Assembly (NCBI GenBank): GCA_964350265.1
Contig: CAYGJZ010000007.1
Span: 1-64,000, forward strand
DNA: 64,000 nt
Source of the DNA: BQJD01 sp964350265
GTDB lineage: Bacteria; Pseudomonadota; Gammaproteobacteria; Arenicellales; CAJQKF01
Reading direction: 5' to 3'
This document shows positions 24,452 through 32,824 of the stretch, in pieces; position 1 is the stretch's first letter, and every line of letters begins with the position of its first letter. The notes beneath the pieces are model-generated. The model had not been told where the DNA came from, made no database searches, and saw only the letters and a list, made by a program, of their open reading frames with translations. The translations under genes were made by a program, and so were the position numbers.

Positions 24452-26173
24452 TCAGTGCAGCTTGCCGGTGCCGACCAGCGAGCGCAGGCGCGCCGAGTCG
24501 CTGTGGAACAGTGATTCCCGCGCCGCGTCGGTGGCCGGGGTAACCCGGGTGCGCAGCACCTCGCGCTTGACCGCGAGCAGGGTGGCCGGGTCCATGCTGA
24601 ACTCGCGCAGGCCAAGACCGAGCAGCAGTCGCGTATAGGCCGGGTCGCCGGCCATCTCCCCGCACATGGAGACCGGGATGTTGTTGTTCTCGCCGGCCTC
24701 GATGGTATGCCGGACCAGCCGCAGCACGGCCGGATGCAGCGGGTCGTAGAGATAGTTGACCTCGTCGTCCACCCGGTCGATGGCCAGCGTGTACTGGATC
24801 AGGTCGTTGGTGCCCAGGGAAAGGAAATCCAGCTTGCGTGCGAACAGGTCCGCCGCCACCGCCGCCGCCGGCACCTCGATCATGCCGCCGATGGGCACGT
24901 CCGGGCGGAAGTTGATGCACTCCCGCGACAGGGTGTTCTTCACCTCGCGCACCAGTTCCAGCACCTGTTCCAGCTCGTGCAGGCTGGACAGCATCGGGAT
25001 CATGATGCGGATGTTGCCGTGCACCGAGGCGCGCAGGATGGCGCGCAGCTGCGGGATGAACAGCCCGGGGTTGGACAGGCACAGGCGCACCGCGCGCAGG
25101 CCCAGTGCCGGGTTCACGGCGCGGGTATCGGCCCGCCCGCCATCGACCTGCTTGTCGGCGCCAAGGTCCAGCGTGCGGATGGTCACCGGGCCCTGGATGC
25201 GGCGGGCGGCATCGCAGTAGGCCTGGTACTGCTCCTCTTCGTCCGGCGCCTCGCGGTTCATGAACATGAACTCGGTCCGGTACAGGCCGACGCCGTCGGC
25301 GCGGGCGTTGATCGCCGAGTCGATGTCCTCGGGCAGTTCCACGTTGGCGAGCAGCGACACGTGCACGCCGTCTTCGCTGTCGCCGGGCACGTCGCGCAGG
25401 GATTCCAGCGACAGGGCATGGCGCCGCTCGCGGCTCTGCCGTTTCTCGTACTCGGCGAGGATGGCATCGTCCGGCGCCACCACCACGATGCCGGCCGGAC
25501 CGTCGATGATCACCGTGTCGTTGTCGCGGATCATGCGCCCGGCGCCGTGCAGGCCGACCACCGCCGGCAGGCGCAGGCCGCGGGCGAGAATGGCGGTGTG
25601 CGAGATCGGGCCGCCGAGATTGGTCAGGAAGCCGGCCATGTGCTTGCTGCGAAAGTGCACGGTGTCGGCCGGGGTCAGGTCGTTGACCACGATGATGCGA
25701 TCGTTGAGGTCGTCGTCGAGGGCCAGCAACTGGCTGGAGTGGGTGGACAGTTCCACCTGCACCCGTTCCACCACCTGGCCGATGTCGTTCTTCTTGCTGC
25801 GCAGGTAGTCGTCGTTGATGTTGTCGAAGACCTCCTTCAGACGCGTCTCCTGGCGGTGCAGGGCGGCCTCGGCATTGATGCGCTCGCGGCGGATGGTGTC
25901 AATGGTCTGGTCGATGAGCAGCGGATCCTCGAGCATCAGCACGTGGGCGTCGAGAAACGCGGACAGCTCGGCCGGCGCCTCCACCGGCAACTCGGCGCGC
26001 ATGTCCTCCAGCCGCTGGCGGGCCCGTGCCACCGCCTCGCCGAACCGCTCGACCTCCTGCTCGACGTCGTCGGCCTCGAGGGAACGAAGCTGGATCTCGC
26101 CGTCGCGCCGATCGAGGATCAGCGCCCGGCCAATGGCGATGTCGCCAATCCCGGTGCCGCTGAGCAGCAGCAC
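24452..26173 (-). CDS. ptsI: Phosphoenolpyruvate-protein phosphotransferase (PTS enzyme I)
   Basis: A 573-residue enzyme I that autophosphorylates from PEP and passes the phosphate to HPr. It has an N-terminal HPr-binding and phospho-His domain with GGPISHTAILARG carrying the active histidine, and a C-terminal PEP-binding barrel (GLYRTEFMFM, DLGADK, SLGTNDLIQYTL, SMCGEMAGD). The start is GTG at 26173, sharing a base with the TAG stop of ptsH; longer readings to 26344 run through ptsH and are not real. It ends the kdsD-to-ptsI cluster. Confidence 0.95.
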   Translation of the reverse strand: MLLLSGTGIGDIAIGRALILDRRDGEIQLRSLEADDVEQEVERFGEAVARARQRLEDMRAELPVEAPAELSAFLDAHVLMLEDPLLIDQTIDTIRRERINAEAALHRQETRLKEVFDNINDDYLRSKKNDIGQVVERVQVELSTHSSQLLALDDDLNDRIIVVNDLTPADTVHFRSKHMAGFLTNLGGPISHTAILARGLRLPAVVGLHGAGRMIRDNDTVIIDGPAGIVVVAPDDAILAEYEKRQSRERRHALSLESLRDVPGDSEDGVHVSLLANVELPEDIDSAINARADGVGLYRTEFMFMNREAPDEEEQYQAYCDAARRIQGPVTIRTLDLGADKQVDGGRADTRAVNPALGLRAVRLCLSNPGLFIPQLRAILRASVHGNIRIMIPMLSSLHELEQVLELVREVKNTLSRECINFRPDVPIGGMIEVPAAAVAADLFARKLDFLSLGTNDLIQYTLAIDRVDDEVNYLYDPLHPAVLRLVRHTIEAGENNNIPVSMCGEMAGDPAYTRLLLGLGLREFSMDPATLLAVKREVLRTRVTPATDAARESLFHSDSARLRSLVGTGKLH

Positions 26174-26445
26174 TACTCGTCCTCGCCGAAGCGGTCGCCG
26201 AACAGGTCGCTGATGGCCTGCTCGGCGGCGTCGGCATCGTCGCCTTCCACCCGCAGCGAGACCACGCTGCCACAGGCGGCGGCCAGCATCATCAGGCCCA
26301 TGATGCTCTTGGCATTGACCGACTGGCCGTTGAACTCGATCCACACCTCGCTCTCGTAGGCCGAGGCGGTGTTGACCAGCTTGGCGGCGGCGCGGGCGTG
26401 CAGGCCGAGCTTGTTGACGACTTCTATCTGTTTTTCAATGAGCAT
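26173..26445 (-). CDS. ptsH: Phosphocarrier protein HPr
   Basis: A 90-residue HPr. His16 in NKLGLHARAAA is the site phosphorylated by enzyme I. Ser47 in NAKSIMGLMML is the site used by HPr kinase/phosphorylase, which is encoded two genes upstream. It relays phosphate toward EIIANtr (ptsN). The C terminus has an acidic tail (FGDRFGEDE). It is coupled to ptsI by a one-base overlap. Confidence 0.96.
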   Translation of the reverse strand: MLIEKQIEVVNKLGLHARAAAKLVNTASAYESEVWIEFNGQSVNAKSIMGLMMLAAACGSVVSLRVEGDDADAAEQAISDLFGDRFGEDE

Positions 26446-26469
26446 GGCAGGGTCGGTTGTGTGGCCGGT

Positions 26470-27357
26470 TCAGTGCGACAGCGACAGTTCACGGTGCCAG
26501 ACCTGGACGTGGATGCCGCGCGCGGCGAAGTACTCGCGCAGCCGCTCGATCATGTACACCGAACGGTGGCGGCCGCCGGTACAGCCGATGGCCACGGTGA
26601 TGTAACTGCGGTTCTCGCGTTCGAAGTCGCCCAGCCAGCGTTCGATGAAGCCGCGGATGTGCGCGAGCATCTCGCCCACGGCCGGCTGTTGTTCGAGGAA
26701 TTCGCGCACCGGCGGGTCGAGGCCGGTCAGCGGCTTGAGCGTCTCCTGCCAGTGCGGGTTGGGCAGGCAGCGGACATCGAAGACGAAGTCGGCGTCCAGC
26801 GGCGTGCCGTGCTTGTATCCGAACGATTCGAACAATACCACAAGTCCCGAGGCGCTCTCGATGCCGGCCACGTCGCGCACCAGTCGGCGCAGCTCGTGCG
26901 GGGTCATCATCGAGGTGTCGAGACGGCGCACCGCGTTTTCCGCCAGCGGCGTGAGCAGGTCCATTTCCAGGCGGATGCTGTCCACCAGCGGCGTGTGGCT
27001 GTTGGTCAGCGGGTGCTTGCGGCGGGTCTCGCTGAAGCGCTTGACCAGCACCTTTTCGTCCGCCTCGAGGAAGATGATGCGGTAGTCGATGCCAAGTTCG
27101 GTCAATGCGCCGAGGCTTTCCGGCAGCGAGGAAAGAAAGTAGCGATTGCGCGAATCGATGCTCACCGCCACGCGGAAGTCGCGCGATTCGCGCACCTGGG
27201 TCATCGCCAGCTCGGCGAACTGCGGCAGCAGCACGGCGGGCATGTTGTCGATGCAGTAGTAGCCGAGATCTTCCAGCGCGTTCAGCGCCACCGTCTTGCC
27301 GGAGCCGGACAAGCCGCTGACGATGAGCAGGCCGTGCTCGAGTGTGGCCGGTTGCAT
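26470..27357 (-). CDS. rapZ: RapZ RNase adapter protein
   Basis: A 295-residue RapZ/YvcJ-family P-loop protein. Walker A GLSGSGKT is at 15-22, and the C-terminal domain carries the conserved GCTGGRHRSVYM segment. In E. coli RapZ delivers the sRNA GlmZ to RNase E to tune glucosamine-6-phosphate synthesis; the RNA target here is unknown. Its place between hprK and ptsH is conserved in many Proteobacteria. Confidence 0.95.
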   Translation of the reverse strand: MQPATLEHGLLIVSGLSGSGKTVALNALEDLGYYCIDNMPAVLLPQFAELAMTQVRESRDFRVAVSIDSRNRYFLSSLPESLGALTELGIDYRIIFLEADEKVLVKRFSETRRKHPLTNSHTPLVDSIRLEMDLLTPLAENAVRRLDTSMMTPHELRRLVRDVAGIESASGLVVLFESFGYKHGTPLDADFVFDVRCLPNPHWQETLKPLTGLDPPVREFLEQQPAVGEMLAHIRGFIERWLGDFERENRSYITVAIGCTGGRHRSVYMIERLREYFAARGIHVQVWHRELSLSH

Positions 27358-27444
27358 GTCGTCTCGCAGGTGCTCAGGATCGAAGCCGGGGCCGCGGGTG
27401 GGCGTGTCCGGCGGCGCCAGTGTACCGCAATTCCCGTGACCGTC

Positions 27445-28428
27445 TCAGTCGCCGCCGGGCTCGAGGCCACGACGGTTGGCCCGCCTGCGACGCTCGATCA
27501 GCTTGTGCTGCTTGTCGATGAAGGCCTTGACCGGGTCCTTGCCGAACTGGAACTGGATATGGGTGCGCACCGCGGCATCCACAAGTACCGCGAGGTTGCG
27601 TCCGGGGGCCACCAGCAGGGTGATCTCCGGCACGCTGGTGGCGAGGATGGTGCTCTGCCGGATGCGCGGGGTGAGGCGGTCGGAATCACCGTCGTCCGCT
27701 CGTTCCGGCGTGAGATTGACGATCAGGTCCACCGGGCTGGAGTCGAGCACCGCGGTGTTGCCGTAGATGTCGGCGATGTCGAGGATGCCCAGGCCACGCA
27801 CTTCCAGGTAGCCACGGATCAGGTCGGAGCAGAACCCGGAGATCTTGTAGGGCGAGGAGCGGTAGATCTGCACCACGTCGTCGGCCACCAGCCGGCTGCC
27901 GCGATCGATCAGGTCCAGTGCCACCTCGCTCTTGCCGATGCCGCTTGGCCCGGTGATCAGCACGCCGACATTGCGGATCGACAGGAACACGCCGTGCAGC
28001 GTGGTCAGCTGGATCAGCTTGCGCGCGGCACGGTGGGCGAGGCGTTCGTAGAGCTGCGAGTGCGACAGCGGCGAGCGGTACAGGCACACCCCGGTCTGGT
28101 TGCCGAGTTCCACCAGCCACGGCGGCGGATCGGCATCGTCGCTGACCACCAGCAGGGCGACGCGACCGTCTTCCAGCAACCGCCACAGGCGACGAGCCTC
28201 GTCCTCGGCGGGGCGCAGCAGCGTCGCCAGCCGGTCCGGATCGATGATCTGTACCGGGGCGGGTCGTTCCAGGTCGAGGTAGTTGACGAACTCGTTGCGC
28301 GCCGACAGGGCCGGCTGCGGCACGATCGGTCGGCCAAGGCCGCTGGCCCCGGCCACCAGCGACAGCCCGAGCCGTTCTGCCCTGCCGTGGAAGGCGTCGG
28401 CGACGCTGACCGGGACCGGCCCGTTCAT
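27445..28428 (-). CDS. hprK: HPr kinase/phosphorylase
   Basis: A 327-residue bifunctional enzyme that phosphorylates and dephosphorylates HPr on a serine. The N-terminal domain is poorly conserved, as usual. The catalytic domain has His145 (TTLHGVF), Walker A GPSGIGKSE at 160-168, RLVADDVV, and the signature EVRGLGILDIADIYG. ATG at 28428 gives the normal length. It sits between ptsN and rapZ, so the organism can control HPr both by enzyme I and by HprK. Confidence 0.95.
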   Translation of the reverse strand: MNGPVPVSVADAFHGRAERLGLSLVAGASGLGRPIVPQPALSARNEFVNYLDLERPAPVQIIDPDRLATLLRPAEDEARRLWRLLEDGRVALLVVSDDADPPPWLVELGNQTGVCLYRSPLSHSQLYERLAHRAARKLIQLTTLHGVFLSIRNVGVLITGPSGIGKSEVALDLIDRGSRLVADDVVQIYRSSPYKISGFCSDLIRGYLEVRGLGILDIADIYGNTAVLDSSPVDLIVNLTPERADDGDSDRLTPRIRQSTILATSVPEITLLVAPGRNLAVLVDAAVRTHIQFQFGKDPVKAFIDKQHKLIERRRRANRRGLEPGGD

Positions 28429-28439
28429 CGGTGCCGCCT

Positions 28440-28940
28440 TCAACCGAGATCGTGGACGGCCTTGTAGAAACTCTCGTCGTCGGTGCAGGCCATGATCTGG
28501 GCGCGCACCTCCGGCTGGCTGAAGGCGCGTGCCAGCCGGGCCAGGATCTGCAGGTGGGTCTGGTTGGCATCGGCCGGCACCAGCAACCCGACCACGCATC
28601 GGACCGGGCGGTTGTCGATGGAATCGAAGTCCAGCGCCTGCTCCAGCAAGAGGGCACAGATGATCGGCTGGTCGATGCCGTTGATGCGGCCGTGGGGAAT
28701 GGCGAAGCCGTCGCCGATGCCGGTGCTGCCGAGCCGCTCGCGCTGGTTGAGGATCTGGTAGACGGTGTCGCGGTCGAGTTCGGCGGAGTAGCTGCCGAGC
28801 AGGTCGGCGACCTCCTCGATCAGCCGCTTCTTGCTGGATACCTGGACACCGGTACGAACCCGCTGGCGGTCGACGAAGCGGGACAGGAAGCCTTCGCCGT
28901 TCGGATTGTCGGCGTAGGGCAGGGAGGGGGAAGCTTGCAT
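28440..28940 (-). CDS. ptsN: Nitrogen-regulatory PTS enzyme IIA
   Basis: A 166-residue EIIANtr. The phospho-acceptor His83 lies in GFAIPHGRING, and the domain spans about 25-160. The protein regulates potassium transport, sigma-54-linked nitrogen functions and other targets according to its phosphorylation state. A 25-residue N-terminal tail precedes the domain. It is 4 bp after hpf and 11 bp before hprK. Confidence 0.94.
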   Translation of the reverse strand: MQASPSLPYADNPNGEGFLSRFVDRQRVRTGVQVSSKKRLIEEVADLLGSYSAELDRDTVYQILNQRERLGSTGIGDGFAIPHGRINGIDQPIICALLLEQALDFDSIDNRPVRCVVGLLVPADANQTHLQILARLARAFSQPEVRAQIMACTDDESFYKAVHDLG

Positions 28941-28944
28941 CTTG

Positions 28945-29265
28945 CTAGGCCTGGGGTGTTTTCGCCACGCTTTCCACGTGGTGATTGCTGACCTTCTCCT
29001 TGTGCTTGAGCACCTGGCGGTCGAGCTTTACGGTCATCGAGTCGATGGCGGCATACATGTCGTCGGCCTCGGCGGCGGCATGGAACTGGACGCCGCGCGC
29101 ATTGATGTTGGCCTCGGCCTTGTGCCGGTTCTTCTCCACCTGCAGCACCACGTGGGTATTGGTCATGTTGTCGAAGTGACGGATGATCTTGTCGAGCTTC
29201 TCCTCGACGTGCTCACGCAGTGACGGGGTAACGTCAAGGTGCTGGCCACTGATGGAGATCTGCAT
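28945..29265 (-). CDS. hpf: Ribosome hibernation-promoting factor (short HPF/YfiA type)
   Basis: A 106-residue protein matching short HPF: MQISISGQHLDVTPSLREHVEEKL, the basic KNRHKAEANINARG strand, and DDMYAAIDSMTVKLDRQV. It binds the small ribosomal subunit and promotes 70S dimers or inactive ribosomes in stationary phase. It follows rpoN by 28 bp, the usual gene order, and AGAGG precedes its ATG. Confidence 0.94.
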   Translation of the reverse strand: MQISISGQHLDVTPSLREHVEEKLDKIIRHFDNMTNTHVVLQVEKNRHKAEANINARGVQFHAAAEADDMYAAIDSMTVKLDRQVLKHKEKVSNHHVESVAKTPQA

Positions 29266-29293
29266 CGCAAAAACCTCTGTTCGATTGCGTGGT

Positions 29294-30757
29294 TTACAAA
29301 AGTCCCTTCCTCTGGCTCGAGGGAGGGATGTGCATCTGTTCGCGGTACTTGGCCACCGTGCGGCGGGCGACGGTAATGCCGAGCGACTTGAAGTGATCGG
29401 CGATCTTCTGGTCGGAGATCGGCTTTGCCTGTGGTTCCTTCAGGATCAGCGCGCGGATCTGCGCCTGGATGGCGGTGGAGGACAGCGCGTCGCCCTTCTC
29501 GCTCGCCAGCTGCGAGGAGAAGAAGTACTTCAGCTCGTGGGTGCCGCGCGGGGAAAGAATGTACTTGCCGCTGGTGGCGCGGGAGACCGTGGATTCGTGC
29601 AGCTCGAGCACATCGGCCACCTGGCGCAGGGTCAACGGCTTCATCTCGCGTTCGCCGTGCTCGAGGAAGCCGGCCTGGTGGCGCATGATTTCGCGCGCCA
29701 CGCGCAGGATGGTGTCGTTGCGCTGCCTCAGGCTCTGCAGGAACCACTTGGCTTCCTGGTAGCGCTGGCGGGCATAGGCGGTGTCCTCGCGGTTGCCGCC
29801 GGCGGCGAGGTAGGTCTTGCTGGAGGGGCTGATCGCCAGCTTGCTGTGCGCATCCTCGTTGAGCACCACCAGGTAGCCCTCGTCGGTGCGGCGCACCACC
29901 AGGTCCGGGACCAGGCAGGGCGGCACGCTGCGGTCGAGCTGCGCCGCCGGCCTGGGATCCAGGGAGCGGATGGTGGACAGCACCGTGGCCAGCGCGTCCT
30001 CGCCGAGGCCGAGGACCCGGCGCAGCCCGGCGAAGTCGCGGCGGGCGAGCAGGTCGAAGTGGTGCTCGAGAACGCGCCTGGCCAGTTGCACGTCGTCGTC
30101 GTCCTCGTCCGGGTCGAGCTGCAGCAGCAGGCATTCGCGCAGGTCGCGGGCGCCGATGCCGGGCGGGTCCATGGACTGGACGATGGCGAGCACCGACTCG
30201 ATCTCGGCGGCATCGACGTCCACGCTCGGCGCGAGCAGCTCGATCAGTTCGTCGATGCCGGCGTCGAGGTAGCCGTCCTCGTTGATGTTCTCCACCAGTG
30301 CCGCGGCCACCAGGGCCTGGCGGTCGGTGAGCGGCGCGATGCGCACCTGGTCGTGCAGGTACTCGGCCAGCGAGGAGCCGCCGGAGAGGTTGTCGAGGAA
30401 GCTGGTGGCGTCGAAGCTGTCGCGGGCCGGGGCCTGGGTGATCGGTGGCGCCGCGTCGTCCGCGCTCTTCAGCAGCGTGTCGGGTTCGCCGTTGCGGTGG
30501 TCGTCGCTGACGCCCTCGGGCACGTCGTCGTAGGCGGCGTCGGTGCCCGGCTCGGGCGCCTCGCCGTCACCGCCGCCCGCGGCGGCGAGGCCCGGCGCGG
30601 GACCTTCGGTCTCCTCGAGGAAGGGGTTGTTCTCCAGCGCGCTGCGGATCTCGGTCTCCAGGTCCATCGAGGACAGTTGCAGCAGCGCGATCGCCTGTTG
30701 CAGGCGCGGAGTCAGCTTGAGTTTTTGGCCAAGTCTAAGGTGTAGCGATTGTTTCAT
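29294..30757 (-). CDS. rpoN: RNA polymerase sigma-54 factor
   Basis: A 487-residue sigma-54. The Gln/Leu-rich activator-interaction region is at the N terminus (LKLTPRLQQAIALLQLSS), followed by an acidic low-complexity linker (about 50-110), the core-binding region, the helix-turn-helix, and the RpoN box ARRTVAKYRE near the C terminus. It directs transcription from -24/-12 promoters with enhancer-binding ATPases. It sits between lptB and hpf, as in most gammaproteobacteria. Confidence 0.96.
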   Translation of the reverse strand: MKQSLHLRLGQKLKLTPRLQQAIALLQLSSMDLETEIRSALENNPFLEETEGPAPGLAAAGGGDGEAPEPGTDAAYDDVPEGVSDDHRNGEPDTLLKSADDAAPPITQAPARDSFDATSFLDNLSGGSSLAEYLHDQVRIAPLTDRQALVAAALVENINEDGYLDAGIDELIELLAPSVDVDAAEIESVLAIVQSMDPPGIGARDLRECLLLQLDPDEDDDDVQLARRVLEHHFDLLARRDFAGLRRVLGLGEDALATVLSTIRSLDPRPAAQLDRSVPPCLVPDLVVRRTDEGYLVVLNEDAHSKLAISPSSKTYLAAGGNREDTAYARQRYQEAKWFLQSLRQRNDTILRVAREIMRHQAGFLEHGEREMKPLTLRQVADVLELHESTVSRATSGKYILSPRGTHELKYFFSSQLASEKGDALSSTAIQAQIRALILKEPQAKPISDQKIADHFKSLGITVARRTVAKYREQMHIPPSSQRKGLL

Positions 30758-30848
30758 GGCTCAACGGAATTCTACGCCCAGCCACCGGTGCGAACAATCT
30801 GCCCGCGGGGAAACGGCGGCGTGTTGCAGTGCAAGACCGGCCCGGCCG

Positions 30849-31574
30849 TCAGAGCCTGAACTGGTGGCCGAGGTAGGTGGAGCGCACCTCGGGATGGTTG
30901 AGCACCTCGTCCGGGGAGCCGGCGGCCAGCACCTTGCCCTCGGCGAGAATGTAGGCGCGGTCGCAGATGCCCAGCGTTTCGCGCACGTTGTGGTCGGTGA
31001 TCAACACCCCGATGCCCTTGTCGCGAAGGAAGGAGATGACCTTCTGGATGTCGCCCACCGAGATCGGGTCGATGCCGGCAAACGGTTCGTCGAGGAGGAT
31101 GAACGAAGGTGTCAGCGACAGCGCCCGGGCAATCTCCACCCGTCGTCGTTCGCCGCCGGACAGGCTGATGCCCAGCGCCTTGCGCTTGTGCACCAGGCCG
31201 AATTCCTCGAGCAGGGCCTTGACCCGCTGGGCCCGCGCCGAGGGGCTCAGGTTGGGCAGTGCCTCGAGGACCGCCATGATGTTGTCTTCCACGCTCAGCT
31301 TGCGGAACACCGACGGCTCCTGCGGCAGGTAGCCCAGGCCGAGCCGCGCCCGGCGGTGCATGGGCAGGTCGCTGATGTCGCGCTGGTCGAGGATGATCTG
31401 GCCACGGTCGCGGCGAACCAGGCCGCAGATCATGTAGAAGCAGGTGGTCTTTCCGGCGCCGTTGGGGCCGAGCAGGCCGACCACCTCGCCGTTGCGCACC
31501 GCGACGTTGACGTTCTTGACCACGTTGAATCCGCGGTAGGACTTGCTGAGGTCTCGGGTAACGAGGGTGGCCAC
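30849..31574 (-). CDS. lptB: LPS export ABC transporter ATP-binding protein LptB
   Basis: A 241-residue ABC ATPase. It has Walker A GPNGAGKTT, Q-loop YLPQEPSVFR, signature SLSGGERRRVEIARAL and Walker B FILLDEPFAGID. LptB powers extraction of lipopolysaccharide from the inner membrane with LptF and LptG, which are encoded elsewhere. The start is GTG at 31574. It lies between lptA and rpoN. Confidence 0.95.
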   Translation of the reverse strand: MATLVTRDLSKSYRGFNVVKNVNVAVRNGEVVGLLGPNGAGKTTCFYMICGLVRRDRGQIILDQRDISDLPMHRRARLGLGYLPQEPSVFRKLSVEDNIMAVLEALPNLSPSARAQRVKALLEEFGLVHKRKALGISLSGGERRRVEIARALSLTPSFILLDEPFAGIDPISVGDIQKVISFLRDKGIGVLITDHNVRETLGICDRAYILAEGKVLAAGSPDEVLNHPEVRSTYLGHQFRL

Positions 31575-31642
31575 GGGAAATACTCTACGGTTGACGTCGG
31601 CAGGGCAGTGTCGTGGAGGAAGGCGCCGGGCGCCGTGCCCGG

Positions 31643-32326
31643 CTACTCGGCAGCCTTGGGCTTGAGGACGATGCGCGGTCGCCGGCCATCGCCGTCGACG
31701 CTGGTGCCGGACGCCTGTGCGCTGTCCGCCTGCCCCTGGTCGCCGTCCGCGGACGGCTGCTCGCCGCTGCCTGCCTGCGCGCTTTCGGCCGCGCTCGGAT
31801 TGTCGCCGGCGGTAGGCTCGGGCGGCGGCGCGGCCCCGGCCTCGCCCTCGGCGCCCTTGGTGGTGCGGGTGTTGCCGCCGGTACCGCTGCGTACCTGCAT
31901 CTTGTCGGTGGCCATGTTGTAGACGATGGTGCGGCCGGCCACCGAATCGCTCCCCTGGGTGAGCACCGCGTTGCGGGTCAGGGTGACGATGTTCTGGACT
32001 TCGTCGAGATGGATGAACAGCGCCTCGCCGACCACGTCCACGTCCTTGCCGTCCGGGCGCTGGCGGAACACCGCCGGTTCGCCCACCGCGACGGCGCTTT
32101 GCAGCTTGTCGTCGGCAAAGCGTACCTCGAGCTTGTCGGCATCGAGCTTCAGCGTGCCCTGGCGCAACTTGACGTTGCCGTAGTAGACCCGCAGGCCGGC
32201 GGCGAAATCGATGTCCACGCCGTCGGCGTCGATGATGGCCGGCTGGTCGCGGTCGGACTTCAACGCATGGGCCGGCGCGACGGCGAACGTCGACAGGACC
32301 ACGAGCAGCGGGAGAAGCGGTTTCAT
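31643..32326 (-). CDS. lptA: Periplasmic LPS-transport bridge protein LptA
   Basis: A 227-residue protein with a signal peptide (MKPLLPLLVVLSTFAVAPAHA) and the OstA-type beta-jellyroll (DADGVDIDFAAGLRVYYGNVKLRQGT, LDADKLEVRFAD, VTLTRNAVLTQG). LptA oligomers bridge LptC and LptD across the periplasm. From about residue 165 the protein has a long low-complexity tail rich in Ala, Gly, Glu, Gln and Pro ending in a basic RRPRIVLKPK, making it longer than typical LptA. Confidence 0.92.
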   Translation of the reverse strand: MKPLLPLLVVLSTFAVAPAHALKSDRDQPAIIDADGVDIDFAAGLRVYYGNVKLRQGTLKLDADKLEVRFADDKLQSAVAVGEPAVFRQRPDGKDVDVVGEALFIHLDEVQNIVTLTRNAVLTQGSDSVAGRTIVYNMATDKMQVRSGTGGNTRTTKGAEGEAGAAPPPEPTAGDNPSAAESAQAGSGEQPSADGDQGQADSAQASGTSVDGDGRRPRIVLKPKAAE

Positions 32327-32377
32327 GATTCGGGATTCTAGCAGAAGATCGCGGCCTGCCAATGCCTGGCCACGGCC

Positions 32378-32824
32378 CTATTCGCCGGGCTTTTTCTTCA
32401 GCTTGATGCGCATGCGCGAGGTGGTGGTGACATTGCCCGGCTTGTTGTCGGAGCGGCTCTCGATGACCTTCACCGTGCCGCGCAGCAGTACCTCGGTGCC
32501 ATCGGCGGAGATCAGGCCGGTATCTGCGTAGACATGGCGTGGTCCGGCCTCGTCGGTGTACTGGATGATGTGGGGCTGCTCGATCAGCGAGGTGTCGTCG
32601 ATCGGGTAGTGCGCCAGCCGCACCGCCTCCATCACGTACTGCCGCCCCTGGCTGTCGAGGCCGGTGGCGATGAAGTTCTCGATATAGTAATCCGGGTCCT
32701 GCTCGCGCTGGGCCTCGCTGCGTGGCGCTACCTCGGGCACGTCCTGGCGGCGCTCGAGCCAGGCGGTGAGCGCGGCGAAGGCGAGAAAAACCGCCAGCAG
32801 CAGTGACTTCTCCAGGATTCTCAC
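32378..32824 (-). CDS. lptC: LPS-transport protein LptC
   Basis: A 148-residue bitopic protein. One N-terminal membrane helix (about 6-22) is followed by a periplasmic beta-jellyroll (DYYIENFIATGLDSQGRQYVMEA, GLISADGTEVLLRGTVKV). It passes LPS from LptB2FG to LptA. It is shorter than E. coli LptC (about 190 aa). The start is GTG at 32824, overlapping the kdsD stop as GTGA; the usual kdsC gene is absent from this position. Confidence 0.9.
   Translation of the reverse strand: MRILEKSLLLAVFLAFAALTAWLERRQDVPEVAPRSEAQREQDPDYYIENFIATGLDSQGRQYVMEAVRLAHYPIDDTSLIEQPHIIQYTDEAGPRHVYADTGLISADGTEVLLRGTVKVIESRSDNKPGNVTTTSRMRIKLKKKPGE

Noticed and set aside
26174..26344. N-terminal extension of ptsI through ptsH
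   Set aside because: The residues are Arg-rich and unlike enzyme I; GTG at 26173 gives the family length and overlaps the ptsH stop.
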